Origin: Cadophora sp. MPI-SDFR-AT-0126
Lineage: Eukaryota; Ascomycota; Leotiomycetes; Helotiales; Ploettnerulaceae
Reading direction: 5' to 3'
Assembly: GCA_020747065.1 (NCBI GenBank)
Contig: JAGMVK010000007.1
Span: 868,001-932,000, forward strand
DNA: 64,000 nucleotides
Below are positions 22,145-32,309 of this stretch, piece after piece. Under the pieces are notes generated by a model. It was not told the DNA's origin, ran no database searches, and worked only from the letters and a program-made list of their open reading frames with translations. A program made the position numbers and the translations under genes. Each line of letters begins with the position of its first letter. The stretch's first letter is position 1.

Positions 22145-23638
22145 CTACCTCAATTCAACCCCCAACTCCTTAATCAACTCCTTGCGAAAGTCCTCATGCA
22201 GCTCATTGACCTCCGCATTCGTCAGCGTTCGCTCCAAACTTCTGTAGTTTATCCTATAGCACAAACTCCTCCTCCCAGTCTTCGGATGCACAAACTCATC
22301 CGTCAACTTGACATCCTCTACAACATCCCCTCCAATCCCTCTGACAATCTCCATAACATCGTTCTCGTGAAAGCTCTTCGTAGTGTTCCCACCAGCTGCT
22401 GAAGATGATGATGGAAGCCAGAATGCTACATCCTTGTAACAGGCTGGGTATTTTGAGAACGGGACAAATCGCTTCAGCTTATCAAGATCTTGAGAAAGGC
22501 CCTTGAATTGGCCTAGGAATCGTTCATCTTGTGACCAGAAGAGCCGAATGTCGGGGATTTCAAAGAGCAACATGGCTATTCTCTCAAGACCAATGCCAAA
22601 TGCCCATCCCAGCTGATCAGGGACGTCTGCATTCGTGAGAATTTCCTGCTTCACAACTCCACAACCCAGAACCTCCAGCCAGTCCCCTTGCCAGAAAATC
22701 TCCAATTCCCAAGAAGGACTCGTAAATGGGAAGTACGCTTCAATCCACCTAACCTTCAACGGCTCATCCACGAACCCCGGGTCCGCAGCCACAGCAGCTT
22801 TCTTCGCTCTAGAAAAGATCTCCACAACCATCAACTCCAATGACTTCTTCAAATGGGCAGCTATAGCCTCCGCCTCTTCCTGCGAGTGATCTTTCTGCAA
22901 CGGATTCCGCTCAGGATGTGTAGGTGGATTCGGATCCTCGACTTTCATCTCGTGGGTAGGTAACGCAGCAATATCTTTCCATACCGCAGCAGCTATATCC
23001 CTATTCAGGACTTTCCTGCGGTCCCACATGCGCGCTCCCTCCATCTGGTGAAAGATAGGATAGTGGCTCCTATCGATTGCATCTCGTCTGTATACATCTG
23101 CGGAAATGAGGTATCCCTCGCTTTCGTTCGCGCGGAACACGTCTGCTTGGTGGGCGCTGGTATGTGTCCGTAGGACGGTCTTCTCGTTGATATAGTATGT
23201 GTCTGTTTTGCTGCGGCCGGGGTGATCGAGTGGGAAGCCTAGGGAATCGAAGTTCTGGAAGGTGGTTACAATAGGGGAGAAGGTGTTGTGGTATTTGTAG
23301 GTTGGGGTGGGGAATTTGGACTCGATTATGGAGCGAGTTAGGGAAATGGGGTGGTCGGGTTGGATGTGGAGACGCCGGGAAATGGAAGATGTTATGTTTG
23401 GGGCGAGGTTATGCCAAGAGTCTTTGGTGTAGGCTTTCCCTTCAAGTTGAATGGTGGGTTGTGAAGCTGTAGATGTTAGTGAAGTTTGCGAAATGTTGAC
23501 TTTCTTACTGGAAGTGGAGTTATGTCGGCATTGTGTACACTTCCCAATTCGTCTCGAAGTAGCGTTTCCAAGAGCAATAAATAGAGACAATGCTTCAGTT
23601 CCCGTGGAGACTCGTTGCCTCCTCACAAAAGTCCGCAT
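22145..23638 (-). CDS. MSF1: Phenylalanyl-tRNA synthetase, mitochondrial
   Basis: One exon, 497 residues. N-terminus (MRTFVRRQRVSTGTEAL) is Arg-rich and lacks acidic residues early, as in a mitochondrial presequence. Class II synthetase core: LRTHTSAHQADVF, DVYRRDAIDRSHYPIFHQME (motif-2 region and substrate pocket), EILTNADVPDQLGWAFG, GLERIAMLLFEIPDIRLFW (motif 3), then the C-terminal FDX-ACB anticodon-binding domain starting at PFSKYPACYKDVAFWLP and including RSLCYRINYRSLERTLT. A monomer of this layout, length near yeast Msf1 (469 residues), charges mitochondrial tRNA-Phe. No introns. Divergent from the carrier gene at 24.1 kb. Confidence 0.97.
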   Translation of the reverse strand: MRTFVRRQRVSTGTEALSLFIALGNATSRRIGKCTQCRHNSTSSKKVNISQTSLTSTASQPTIQLEGKAYTKDSWHNLAPNITSSISRRLHIQPDHPISLTRSIIESKFPTPTYKYHNTFSPIVTTFQNFDSLGFPLDHPGRSKTDTYYINEKTVLRTHTSAHQADVFRANESEGYLISADVYRRDAIDRSHYPIFHQMEGARMWDRRKVLNRDIAAAVWKDIAALPTHEMKVEDPNPPTHPERNPLQKDHSQEEAEAIAAHLKKSLELMVVEIFSRAKKAAVAADPGFVDEPLKVRWIEAYFPFTSPSWELEIFWQGDWLEVLGCGVVKQEILTNADVPDQLGWAFGIGLERIAMLLFEIPDIRLFWSQDERFLGQFKGLSQDLDKLKRFVPFSKYPACYKDVAFWLPSSSSAAGGNTTKSFHENDVMEIVRGIGGDVVEDVKLTDEFVHPKTGRRSLCYRINYRSLERTLTNAEVNELHEDFRKELIKELGVELR

Positions 23639-24124
23639 CTTGAACTTGGAGAGCTAATTGCCTTTCCAGGAAAGATTCGTTCAAGCTTCCCCAAGCTTCA
23701 GAATCCCCGGGAGAATTTAGGCTCAAAAGGTTATTCCGCTCCGATGATCAGCTCCGATACAGGAAAGGAACAGCTCGATGACGATTCAGCTGTTGAGGCA
23801 AGCTTTTGCGGTTGTCGGACGGGAAGGTCGTTTGACAGCCTAAGCAGACTCCTCATTGGAGCTGTGTTCCGTGAGAAGATTCTCCATCTTAATATTTCCA
23901 ATGCTGTACCTGTGTTGTGCATTCAATTTCCAATTGTAGCACCCCAGTCAATTTCAGTGGGTCTGCAGCTCTCGGACATTTTTATTTTGATTTCGAGGCG
24001 AGCGAGCGAACGAGGAGCTATCGTGAATAATCCTCACCCCCATCTTCCGTCTTCCTTCTTACGAGTCAGTTGCGTCTCTTTCGAAAGACCGACACGGAAT
24101 GCTCACACAAGAGCAAATACCATC
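23639..24124. promoter_or_regulatory. Divergent promoter region between PheRS and the carrier gene
   Basis: 486 bp separates two divergent start codons of genes with mitochondrial products. An open frame crosses the right part (23615-24313) but is out of family context and treated as chance. Confidence 0.45.
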
Positions 24125-25158
24125 ATGTCGTCCGAGACAGCGTTGAAGCAATCTAAATCGGTCCGCAAGAGGACTCCCGCGAAGAGAGATCCTGTACGGT
24201 ATCCGTTTTGGTTCGGGGGGAGCGCGAGTTGTTTTGCGGCTTGTGTGACGCATCCTCTGGATTTAGGTATGTTCTTATACTCTAAAAGAAGCTCCGCCTC
24301 GAACATATACTGACGAATTGATAGTCAAGGTAAATCGTTCAAGCTCAAGCGCAAGAGTGAAGCTTATACATCTAGGTCCGGCTCCAAACTCGCCGCGGCG
24401 ATGCGCCGAAGACAATGATAGGAACCTTCGGCCACGTCTTGAAAACAGACGGTATCCTAGGTCTCTACCGCGGACTCAGCGCCTCCCTCCTCCGTCAAAT
24501 CACATACTCCACCACCCGCTTCGGTATATACGAGGAGTTGAAATCCGGCCAGAAATCCAAACCCTCCTTCCCAACTCTGATCGCCATGGCATCCGCATCC
24601 GGATTCGTAGGTGGCGTAGCAGGAAACCCAGCAGATGTGCTCAATGTGAGGATGCAGCACGATGCGGCGCTCCCTGTGGCCGAGAGGAGGAATTACAAGA
24701 ATGCTGTGGATGGACTGATACGTATGACGCGGGAGGAGGGCTGGAAGAGCTTGTTCCGAGGCGTGTGGCCGAATTCAATGCGTGCTGTTCTTATGACGGC
24801 TAGTCAGCTGGCTTCGTATGATGGGTTCAAGAATGTGTTGATTGAGTTCACGCCCATGGAGGATAATCTCAAGACGCACTTCTCGGCTTCGTTCCTAGCA
24901 GGCTTTGTGGCTACGACGGTGTGCTCGCCGGTTGATGTAATCAAGACGAGAGTCATGTCTTCGCAGGAAAGCAAGGGATTGGCGACGCTGCTGGCGGATG
25001 TGTATAAGATGGAGGGAGTGGGGTGGATGTTCAGGGGCTGGGTGCCGTCTTTCATTCGCCTGGGTCCACATACGATTGCTACGTTCCTATTCTTGGAGCA
25101 GCATAAGAAGATGTATAGGAAGTTGAAAGGGATCGACGAAGCAGAACAGCCGATTTGA
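24125..25158 (+). CDS. DIC1: Mitochondrial carrier, dicarboxylate type, with 5-nt microexon
   Basis: Model: join(24125..24266, 24325..24329, 24376..25158), 309 residues. The first repeat signature P-x-D-x-x-K (HPLDLVKVRLQTR) is only complete if the five bases TCAAG at 24325-24329 are used as an exon between a 58-bp and a 46-bp intron, both with GT-AG ends. Repeats 2 and 3 have NPADVLNVRMQHD and SPVDVIKTRVM. Six membrane helices are expected. KNAVDGLIRMTREEGWKSLF and WPNSMRAVLMTASQLASYD are close to fungal dicarboxylate carriers that swap malate or succinate for phosphate across the inner membrane. The 30-residue basic N-terminal extension precedes the first helix. Symbol is a family-level assignment; an oxoglutarate-type carrier is the main alternative. 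Confidence 0.9.
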
Positions 25159-25465
25159 GCTGGGTAATGGTTGATGAAGGGTTGGGAGTCACATCTGCTG
25201 CGAGCACCACTTGGTGACTCAAGGGGCGCCGGAGTTTCTGAAAATATGCGGTGTTGGGAATACATAGACTAGAAGCATAACACCGGCGTTCTGTGTCTGT
25301 ATTATAGGGTATCATCGTAATATCATTCTCTGGTCTATTTTGGCCATGTTTCCCTACATCGCCCCAATCGCTTTTCCCTAAACGCCTGCCAGATATGCAA
25401 ATGGTGGTACAGCCTTTCTCATCACCCCGGAACTTATTATGCTAAGTGTAGAAGCCAACCTGCTT
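25159..25465. other. Convergent spacer
   Basis: 3' flanks of the carrier gene and RPB3. Nothing else seen. Confidence 0.6.
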
Positions 25466-26594
25466 CTAGTTCCATCCGTTTGATCCATTCTGACCGTATG
25501 GTGTTGCTCCGTAAGGTGTTGCAGCGCCCGCTCCAGTACCCCATTGACCAGCACTTGCCCCATTACCAAAAGGTGTAGAATAGCCGCCTGCATCATCTCC
25601 CCAGTTCTGACCTCCATTCATGTTGACGTCTGGGCTTCTTGGTCCATCGTCGTATCCATTGATACCATTCGCTCCCTCGTCGCCCTCGGTCAACTCTTGA
25701 ATCACAGAGGCCAACTTCGTCTGCATCACCTTGATACCCTGCTGGATAATGGCATCCGGGTCCAAGTTTCCTACACTCTCAACCTCAAAATAGAATTTGG
25801 ATGGTACGGCATCATAGTTGAATGGTTCTCCTTCCTGCTCCGGTTCCTCCCAATCGGCATACTTGCTCTTTGGCCTAGGAATGTTAATAATGCTTCTCCA
25901 AAACTCATCCAAGCTTACCATTCCGATGCAGCATCCGCCTCATACCACAGGTCCGTATGTCTCAACTTGTTATTTGGATCGTACTCGAAAGCGACAGCTG
26001 ATGTAGGTGCCCATTTTGCATGTTCCTTTGCAATACCCTTCTTGGCGATACACTTGATCCGAAGCTCTTGGTTCTGGCGCAACTTGCAGATGACAGTTCC
26101 CTGGCCCTCTGGATCCGTAATGACTGGATTGCCAACATACTGGTTCGCTCGTCTTGGATCCACCACCAGGTCCCGCGCATAAACCTTCATAATATCCGTA
26201 CCAGTACATTTCGCTTGGAGGTTCAGGGTGACGCTGCAGAGTTCGCAATACTGTTCGCATTCGCAGTCGCGGGTATATGCAACATCCTCAATATTCTTTG
26301 ACACCAGAGGAATCAAACCCAGTCGGTGAGCAAGGAACTCATCTGCCAGAACTGATGTATTTGCCTCGATCTCTACCAAGTCGATTGCCATTGTTGGGAC
26401 CTCGGCCATGATGACTCGGCGCAAGGAATTCGCAAAGGCGAGATCGACATTCTCGAGTTCAAAGTCAACATGATCAGAACCGACCTATTGCGCGTGAGCT
26501 TCGTCTTGATCGCCTCTTCAGAAGCTATTACCTCAGTAATCTTCACAGACGGCCCAGTGGCCTCCGTGTCCATCACCATAGGGTCGAAATCCAT
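25466..26594 (-). CDS. RPB3: RNA polymerase II subunit RPB3
   Basis: Model: complement(join(25466..25874, 25919..26484, 26532..26594)), 345 residues. Introns are 47 and 44 bp. The second restores [14 protein letters not shown] at its junction. Diagnostic text: [19 protein letters not shown] (alpha-subunit-like dimerisation domain), [15 protein letters not shown], the zinc loop [17 protein letters not shown] and [15 protein letters not shown]3 pairs with RPB11 as the alpha-like assembly platform of Pol II in the nucleus. The C-terminal tail is Gly/Asn/Thr-rich with repeated [13 protein letters not shown]; it is longer than in yeast (318 residues) and typical of filamentous ascomycetes. Confidence 0.97.
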
Positions 26595-27423
26595 CTTGTG
26601 CGAGTACAGGGATACGCGCAGCTGCAGGGACGTAAGAAGGATGAGCTATGGCGAGAGCTTGAGAAAGGAGACGTAGGCGGTCTGCAAGGCTGACGTATAT
26701 TTGACAGCTCAGCCTTTTGCTGTATCCAGTTTACTGCGGTGCTGTGCTGTGTAGGGAAATTGGAGTTACGAGTCTTCGAGGCTGAATCTGAACGAGAGCG
26801 GGCTCAAAGCCGCATTTGACACGCTAGTATATAGTCACGTGAACATATAAGTGAGAAGTATTTCGCTTTTGCAGCCCAAATTTTGGTGGATGGACCTGAA
26901 ACTATGACATATGATGTAAGAGACAGTGTACATACTTTTTCACTTCCAAAGTTTGTCCCAATAAACTCGTATTCTATGCGATTTTGCTTCACGTCGATCG
27001 ACACCCGTGTCTCGCCAAAGCCCCCTTCACTTGCTCCACCCAAAGTCAAACAAACACAAAGAGAGCATATGACATGTTTTGATAATGTCCAAGGGATCAG
27101 GATACCCATGCCAAAAAGATACCAAACACTATCGTAATATTGACAGCTCGCCTTGCTTGCTGCAGCAGGCCGCGCTGTTTCATGGCCACTTCCTTGACCG
27201 CTTGAAGAAACGAACTAAATATCAAGCGGATTGGCCACTGTAGAGCAAACAGAGGCGTTCAAAGACCTCAACCACCAGCCTCTATACCGCAGCTGAGTTG
27301 ACTATTGAATCACGAGCAAGAAACCTACAGGATCCTGTGATAACTGAAACGTAACGGCATAAACCCTTACCCAGCCTCTCTCAACGATATGATAGATCCA
27401 CAAATGCCGCAATGTATACCAGA
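26595..27423. other. Spacer, nothing clear
   Basis: RPB3 promoter on the left. Overlapping frames on both strands at 26800-27140 lack any family features and were not called. Confidence 0.45.
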
Positions 27424-27948
27424 TTAGCCGGAAACCTCCTCCTCCGCATTCTCTTCTTCTGTAGCCAAGCCTCTTACGAACGTGATAGACCGCATACCAA
27501 GTATCGTGAAGGCGATCGAGCCAATCTCCTGACGGGCAGTGTTGACAACAAGCGAGCGACTACGCTCGGCAGGGAAGGTTACTGATGACGGGGCAGCAAC
27601 TTCATAGAGGCTTAGGATACGGTACGAGTAAGAGGTTGGCGTCAACGGAGTCGCTCCGTCAATCCGTGGGGTTCCAGAAGTCTCTGTCTGCGGTCTTGAA
27701 TTGCCGTTGGCTGGGGCTGAGTGGTCAGAAATTTCAGATCAAGAGCATAGCCTCGTTGAAGGGTCCTAGGCGAAAGGCGAACATTGATGCCAAGCACATC
27801 TCGGCTTCCAACGTATTGCCGTATCCACCTGAACCCCTCAGACACTGTGACGCTTGACACTTGACCGACAAGATAGATAAACCACCGAATGCCACTTTAT
27901 TCTTGCTGGAATAGACAACTACTGCACACTCACAACAGTCACTCGCAT
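27424..27948 (-). pseudogene. Unrecognised small gene or relic with a probable frameshift
   Basis: On the minus strand two stretches read like real protein. The first (27844 down to 27737) gives GSGGYGNTLEAEMCLASMF and AFRLGPFNEAMLLI, then TGA at 27734-27736. A frame one base away continues SEISDHSAPANGNS through RILSLYEVAAPSSVTFPAE and SLVVNTARQEIGSIAFTILG to a stop at 27424. A five-codon first exon (ATG at 27948, gtgagt donor at 27933, cacag acceptor at 27845) would supply a start. One base is missing or extra near 27735, or a noncanonical intron exists. The product would be about 140 residues with no signal or membrane segment. No family recognised; a decayed or mis-sequenced small conserved gene is the best reading. 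Confidence 0.4.
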
Positions 27949-28024
27949 TTTATCACGCTCAAGTTCTACACACTAAATTAATAGCATATGCGATAGCACC
28001 AGCTTCGCTACATCACCTTCAAAG

Positions 28025-28813
28025 ATGTCGACCGATACATTATCCTCCCCCACCTCTCCCAACTCGCCACCGACGTCTCGACCAACTTCGCGGGCCTCAA
28101 GAGCAAAGATGTCTATCGATCTCTCTGCAATCCCTCCATTGCAGATGCCCACTCCTCCATCAAACACACTCCTCATCACCAACTTACAAGATCCTTCCGT
28201 CTTCCGCGCCGACAATCTCCAAACCATCCGAGAGCTCATCAACACCTCCGCCCCAATCCACTCATGGGCACCTCTCAAATCTTTCCGTCGCATTATCGTC
28301 TCCTTCTTCGATGAAACATCTGCCATCCGCATCCGCCAGATCCTCGACGGTGAAGCCATCATGGGCGAGCGGGTAAAGGTCTACTTCGGCCAACCAACCT
28401 CCATCGAAGTCAAGGACGAGCACTTGAACCTGCCAGACGCAGGCAAACTATTCTTCATCTCACCACCACCATCTCCTCCCCACGGCTGGCAGATGAAGCT
28501 GGAGGATGCGCCGAACAAGCTTGTACACGCAGAAGATCTGGCGGAGGCCTTGGCCAAGCTGCATGCTAAGCCCAAGACTGATTTGCCGGCAAGTCCGATC
28601 AGTGACGGAGAGGAAGGCAGAGTCATCAGGACGAGAAGCGGTTCGAGTACCACCATCTACAATCCAAGCGAGCATGGTCACAGCCCGAACTTGCCGGCCA
28701 TCTCGGTGGAGGATCTGACAGGCGAGAATGAGATCAGCCCGATCGAACAGGAGAAGCCTATTCTGGCGCATACATCACGACCACCAGTCGAGTTGATGGA
28801 GCATAAATCGTGA
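28025..28813 (+). CDS. RCN1: Calcipressin (regulator of calcineurin)
   Basis: One exon, 262 residues. After a Ser/Pro/Thr-rich leader comes an RRM-like fold: NTLLITNLQDPSVF, LKSFRRIIVSFFDETSAIR, then GERVKVYFGQPT. The family hallmark is FISPPPSPPHGW (residues about 144-155), the Ser-Pro motif whose phosphorylation switches calcipressins between inhibiting and helping calcineurin; it is followed by the W-x-M-K-x-E-D-x-P-N-K segment. The protein binds the calcineurin catalytic subunit in the cytoplasm and tunes calcium stress signalling. The C-terminal third is acidic and Ser-rich, probably regulatory. Length fits filamentous-fungal members (CbpA/Rcn-type). The ATG at 28025 follows a leader rich in TC and CA. 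Confidence 0.95.
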   Translation: MSTDTLSSPTSPNSPPTSRPTSRASRAKMSIDLSAIPPLQMPTPPSNTLLITNLQDPSVFRADNLQTIRELINTSAPIHSWAPLKSFRRIIVSFFDETSAIRIRQILDGEAIMGERVKVYFGQPTSIEVKDEHLNLPDAGKLFFISPPPSPPHGWQMKLEDAPNKLVHAEDLAEALAKLHAKPKTDLPASPISDGEEGRVIRTRSGSSTTIYNPSEHGHSPNLPAISVEDLTGENEISPIEQEKPILAHTSRPPVELMEHKS

Positions 28814-29016
28814 ACAATGGCGACGGCATGGAGCCATAGTTATTTGAAATAGCATTTGGAGTTCATTGATGGCGTATCGAGGGAAGCTCTGCGTTTGCAT
28901 CGAGCAGGTAGCTTTGGCGTTTGCATCATGAGGAAATTGGAAATTGTACAATAGGACCTCATTGGATGAGAATAGATCTCATTACTGTAATAATAAACAT
29001 TTCCATCTACTTTGTA

Positions 29017-30673
29017 TCAAATCCGTGACGTCCACAGAGCTCGTAAGCCCCCGAATGCTCCCCACGTTATCCGAAGCCCAATATATGACAGTAAGCCCAT
29101 AATTGTACTGCCGATGACAAAAGCCTGCAAGTTCCGCCTTTCGACTTCCGACTCCTTCCCTGTAGAGACATAATCTCCCATGGACGTAGTAGAGTCTAGA
29201 CTGGGAATGTACTTGAACTCGAAATTCGTCTCTTCACCTAAACCATGTGCCTTGTTCTCAACAATGACATGATAAAAGATGCGTCTCAAAGCCTGTATAT
29301 GTCAGTAGATCACTCACACTTCGCCTTATCTCACATACCTTGATATGCTTCCTATCCCAAGACGCCACGGACCGATTCGAATAGCACAGACATACAAAGA
29401 ATAAGCACTGCCCAGCTACCAACGCCTTATAATACAAACTGGGCTTACCCAAGCCGAGCTCATCAGCCAACTCATCACCATTCAACCACCGCGCACTCGC
29501 ATTCAGAAAGTCCCTCGAAACATAAGCTGGTGGCTGTCCCTGCAGTGACAAAATAATATTGTTGGCCAGCACCCTCGACATCTCACTTGGCTGGATCTCC
29601 GAAATCAACAACGACTCCATGATAGCCTTTGCGCTCTCCGGCGTAGCGAAATGCTCCTCCGGAGTTCCAACATAGTACGCTACCAATCTCCACAGCGCCA
29701 GATAGTCCAGAATTTCTTGCTGGCGTAGCCAAATCCCCTGCCGGGGAAACCCGACCCAGATGAGCGTCGAGGAGAAGGTGGAGATGGTTCCGATGCTGTC
29801 GAGGTCGTTGATGGGGATGCCGAAGTCTGCGACGGAATAGTAGGAAGGTTTTTCCTTTGCGAGTGCTAAAATTCGTCGTCGCACTGCGGCGTGAAGGAGG
29901 CGGACGCGGATGGTGGAGGCGTGGCCTTCGCCGCCAGGTTGGATGGCTTCGAGGGAGCGGGTTACTTGAAGGATGTGTTGGGTTGTTTCGTACATCCGGG
30001 CTTTGGCGACTTTAGTTGAAAAGCCGCCTGTTCGGGCAAGGACTTCGGACACTCGTGCTGCGCCCATACCTCCTAGCAGAGATTGATATGCTAGCTATCT
30101 AGCTGTCAGACTATAGTGTGGTGATGGAGGTTGAAGTGACTTGCGGCTGTGAAAGCAACTCCTCCGTATCTATAAAATACATCTTGACCCCGAGCGATTT
30201 GATCCCAGTCTACCCAGTCTGGTATAGTGTTCACTTCTTTCCATAGCTCACCTAGCTTCTCATCCGATGAAGCATTGTCCCGTAGGAGAGCGTATAAATC
30301 TCTCTTTGGGGTTGGTTCGCTTGTATCTTTTGAAGGAAATCTGCTTCGATTTCGTGGGATTTCGCCTGTGGTGGGTGGCGAAAGCTCATCAAGGCCTATG
30401 ACTTGTTAGAGAAACCAGAGTCTCGTATGAGTAGAAGCTTGTAAACATTTGAGTAGTAAGAGTGGAGCCTATAGACTCTAGTAGCCAATACAACTTCTGA
30501 TTTATAAATGATAGGGACTCACGATTCAAACATTCTTCTCCTAATGTATCATAAGAGAACTTCATATGATGCATGTCCTCCGGAGTTATATGCTGAGGTG
30601 TCCATTGAAATGTATATCCCCAAGCATGTCGAGTGTTTTCGTCAATCCGTCTGAACGGGTTTGGCCACGACAT
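29017..30673 (-). CDS. DUF2236 (mpaB/rubber-oxygenase-like) membrane protein
   Basis: Model: complement(join(29017..29292, 29339..30094, 30145..30395, 30523..30673)), 477 residues. Junctions give LNRLDELSPPTTGE, FTALAYQSLLGGMGAARV and HIKALRRIFYH. The intron after FTA uses a GC donor (gcaagt at 30144-30139). The DUF2236 domain is recognised from DVFYRYGGVAF, GMGAARVSEVLARTGGFS, RVRLLHAAVRRRIL, and GIPINDLDSIGTISTFSS. This family includes ER-bound MpaB-type oxygenases with a buried His-bound haem; here several conserved His remain but the substrate is unknown. A hydrophobic segment lies at LVAGQCLFFVCLCY and a C-terminal transmembrane helix at FVIGSTIMGLLSYIGL, so it is probably an ER membrane protein. 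Confidence 0.88.
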
Positions 30674-31187
30674 GTCTTGCTGGAATGGCGAATGGAAAAG
30701 ATTAATGAAAAATTTAAGAGGCGAAGTAATGCTACAAGGAAACTAGAATGAAATCATATACGCTCAAGAAATTATCTTCAAGATAAGAAAGCATGAAGCT
30801 AAGGGCTTAAGGAACTTCCCCGCCATCATAATGATCACATGGAAGCATCATTGACTCTAAATTCCTTGAATCAGTGACCGAGGGAAGCGAATCCTCGGTG
30901 GCAAAAAGCTTGCTGAAACATATGACAGCGAATTAAAGTCAAAAAAGGTCGGAAAAGTACAGGGACGAAGGCCGGATATTTTATTTGAAAGAGCAAGACA
31001 AGACTCGTTTAACGAGATGTATTTATTCTGTCAGACTCTGTGTTCCAGTAGTCTGAGCCCCTAAATTGCACAAAGCCTCGCTTGCGTCGATAAGACAACG
31101 ATAAGCGGTCCGCAAAAACCTTAGTCCATAGAATTCATACAGCTCTGACATTTTGCTCTCCTTTTCAAGTCAACAACAAACTCGACG
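30674..31187. other. Divergent spacer
   Basis: Promoters of the leftward DUF2236 gene and rightward RRG9. No gene recognised. Confidence 0.5.
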
Positions 31188-32309
31188 ATGACTTGCCGTT
31201 GCACTGTCAATACCCTCAGCCTGTTCATCCGAAATGTGGCGCATATTGATGTCTCCGTGCACAGACAGGTGACGCACCAACTACGAAGAAATCCAACTCG
31301 AAATGTCGCCTCTCGAGCCTTCACTGGTCCTTTTCTTTCTAGCAGAGCATATCCGTCTGCTACTTCTGCCGAAGATAGCGCATCCGAGCCTCGATCGAAG
31401 GAGGTTCCTGAGAGTCCTGTCGTTGAGATCTCACTGGATGCGATAGATTCTATTCTCGCGGAATCACCACGAGAATTAGCAGCAAAGGAGGTAGAACCAG
31501 AGAAAGAATCAGAATACCAAACACCATTGCAATCTCTGCTCAAGGATATGCCGCAGAAGAAGCAGAGAGAACCAGATTTTCCTGTGAAGAGGAGCGAGAA
31601 TGCCAGGACGTCTACAAGAAGGGATATACCTATGTCTGGAGAAGACGGTTCGAAGACGTTAGTTAGGAGGACTGGAGGAACTGGTAACACGGGCTTGACT
31701 ATACATTTCGACAACCCTCGAGCTCCTCCACGGCGGGATTCTCAACTGAGGGATGCAATGTCCCGTTCCAAGAGCCCGATAGCCAGGGAAGTCGACAAGC
31801 AGCGACCTAAAGACGGCTGGGTTCCTCCTCCACGACAACCATGGATGATTGAGAAGGAGAGGATCAAAGCGAAATACCCAGATGGATATAAACCATTGAA
31901 GAAACTATCTCCAGATGCCATGGCAGGAATCCGTGCTCTGCATGCTCAAATGCCAGAGTATTACACAACCGCGGCACTATCACAAGAATTCGAAGTGTCC
32001 CCCGAGTCAATCCGCCGAATCCTCAAATCGAAATGGACCCCTGATGCAGAGGAAGAGACGGATCGACAGAGACGGTGGTTCAAGAGGGGAGAATCAGTTT
32101 GGACCAGATATTCAGAGCTGGGGGTCAAGCCACCCAGGAAATGGAGAGATTTGGGCATTGGGAATGGAAAGCCGGAATGGATGCTGAGAAGGCAACTTGA
32201 GCAGGACAGACCGGCACCTCCAGCTCTTGTCACTACGGCCAGACGGAAGGAGCAGAATTATGACTCTGGTGATGACTCTGGGTCGAGTCTTTCCGATAAG
32301 ATATTGTAA
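31188..32309 (+). CDS. RRG9: RRG9-type mitochondrial genome maintenance protein (neugrin-like)
   Basis: One exon, 373 residues. The N-terminal 45 residues are Arg/Ser/Thr-rich with no acidic residue except one Asp, consistent with a mitochondrial presequence. A disordered middle follows. The conserved module begins at DGWVPPPRQPWMIEKERI and continues KLSPDAMAGIRALHAQMP, then FEVSPESIRRILKSKW, which is the hallmark of RRG9/neugrin proteins (a small helix-turn-helix-like fold). RRG9 is needed for keeping mitochondrial DNA and respiratory growth in yeast; the molecular role is thought to involve mitochondrial ribosomal RNA or DNA maintenance. The ATG chosen gives the presequence. Length exceeds yeast Rrg9 (214 residues) because of the fungal extensions. 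Confidence 0.9.
   Translation: MTCRCTVNTLSLFIRNVAHIDVSVHRQVTHQLRRNPTRNVASRAFTGPFLSSRAYPSATSAEDSASEPRSKEVPESPVVEISLDAIDSILAESPRELAAKEVEPEKESEYQTPLQSLLKDMPQKKQREPDFPVKRSENARTSTRRDIPMSGEDGSKTLVRRTGGTGNTGLTIHFDNPRAPPRRDSQLRDAMSRSKSPIAREVDKQRPKDGWVPPPRQPWMIEKERIKAKYPDGYKPLKKLSPDAMAGIRALHAQMPEYYTTAALSQEFEVSPESIRRILKSKWTPDAEEETDRQRRWFKRGESVWTRYSELGVKPPRKWRDLGIGNGKPEWMLRRQLEQDRPAPPALVTTARRKEQNYDSGDDSGSSLSDKIL

Noticed and set aside
23615..24313. Plus-strand 232-codon frame overlapping the carrier start
   Set aside because: Crosses the divergent promoter, overlaps the real carrier exon in another frame, and shows no family text.
26804..27137. Overlapping frames on both strands
   Set aside because: Neither shows domains, signals or consistent codon use.
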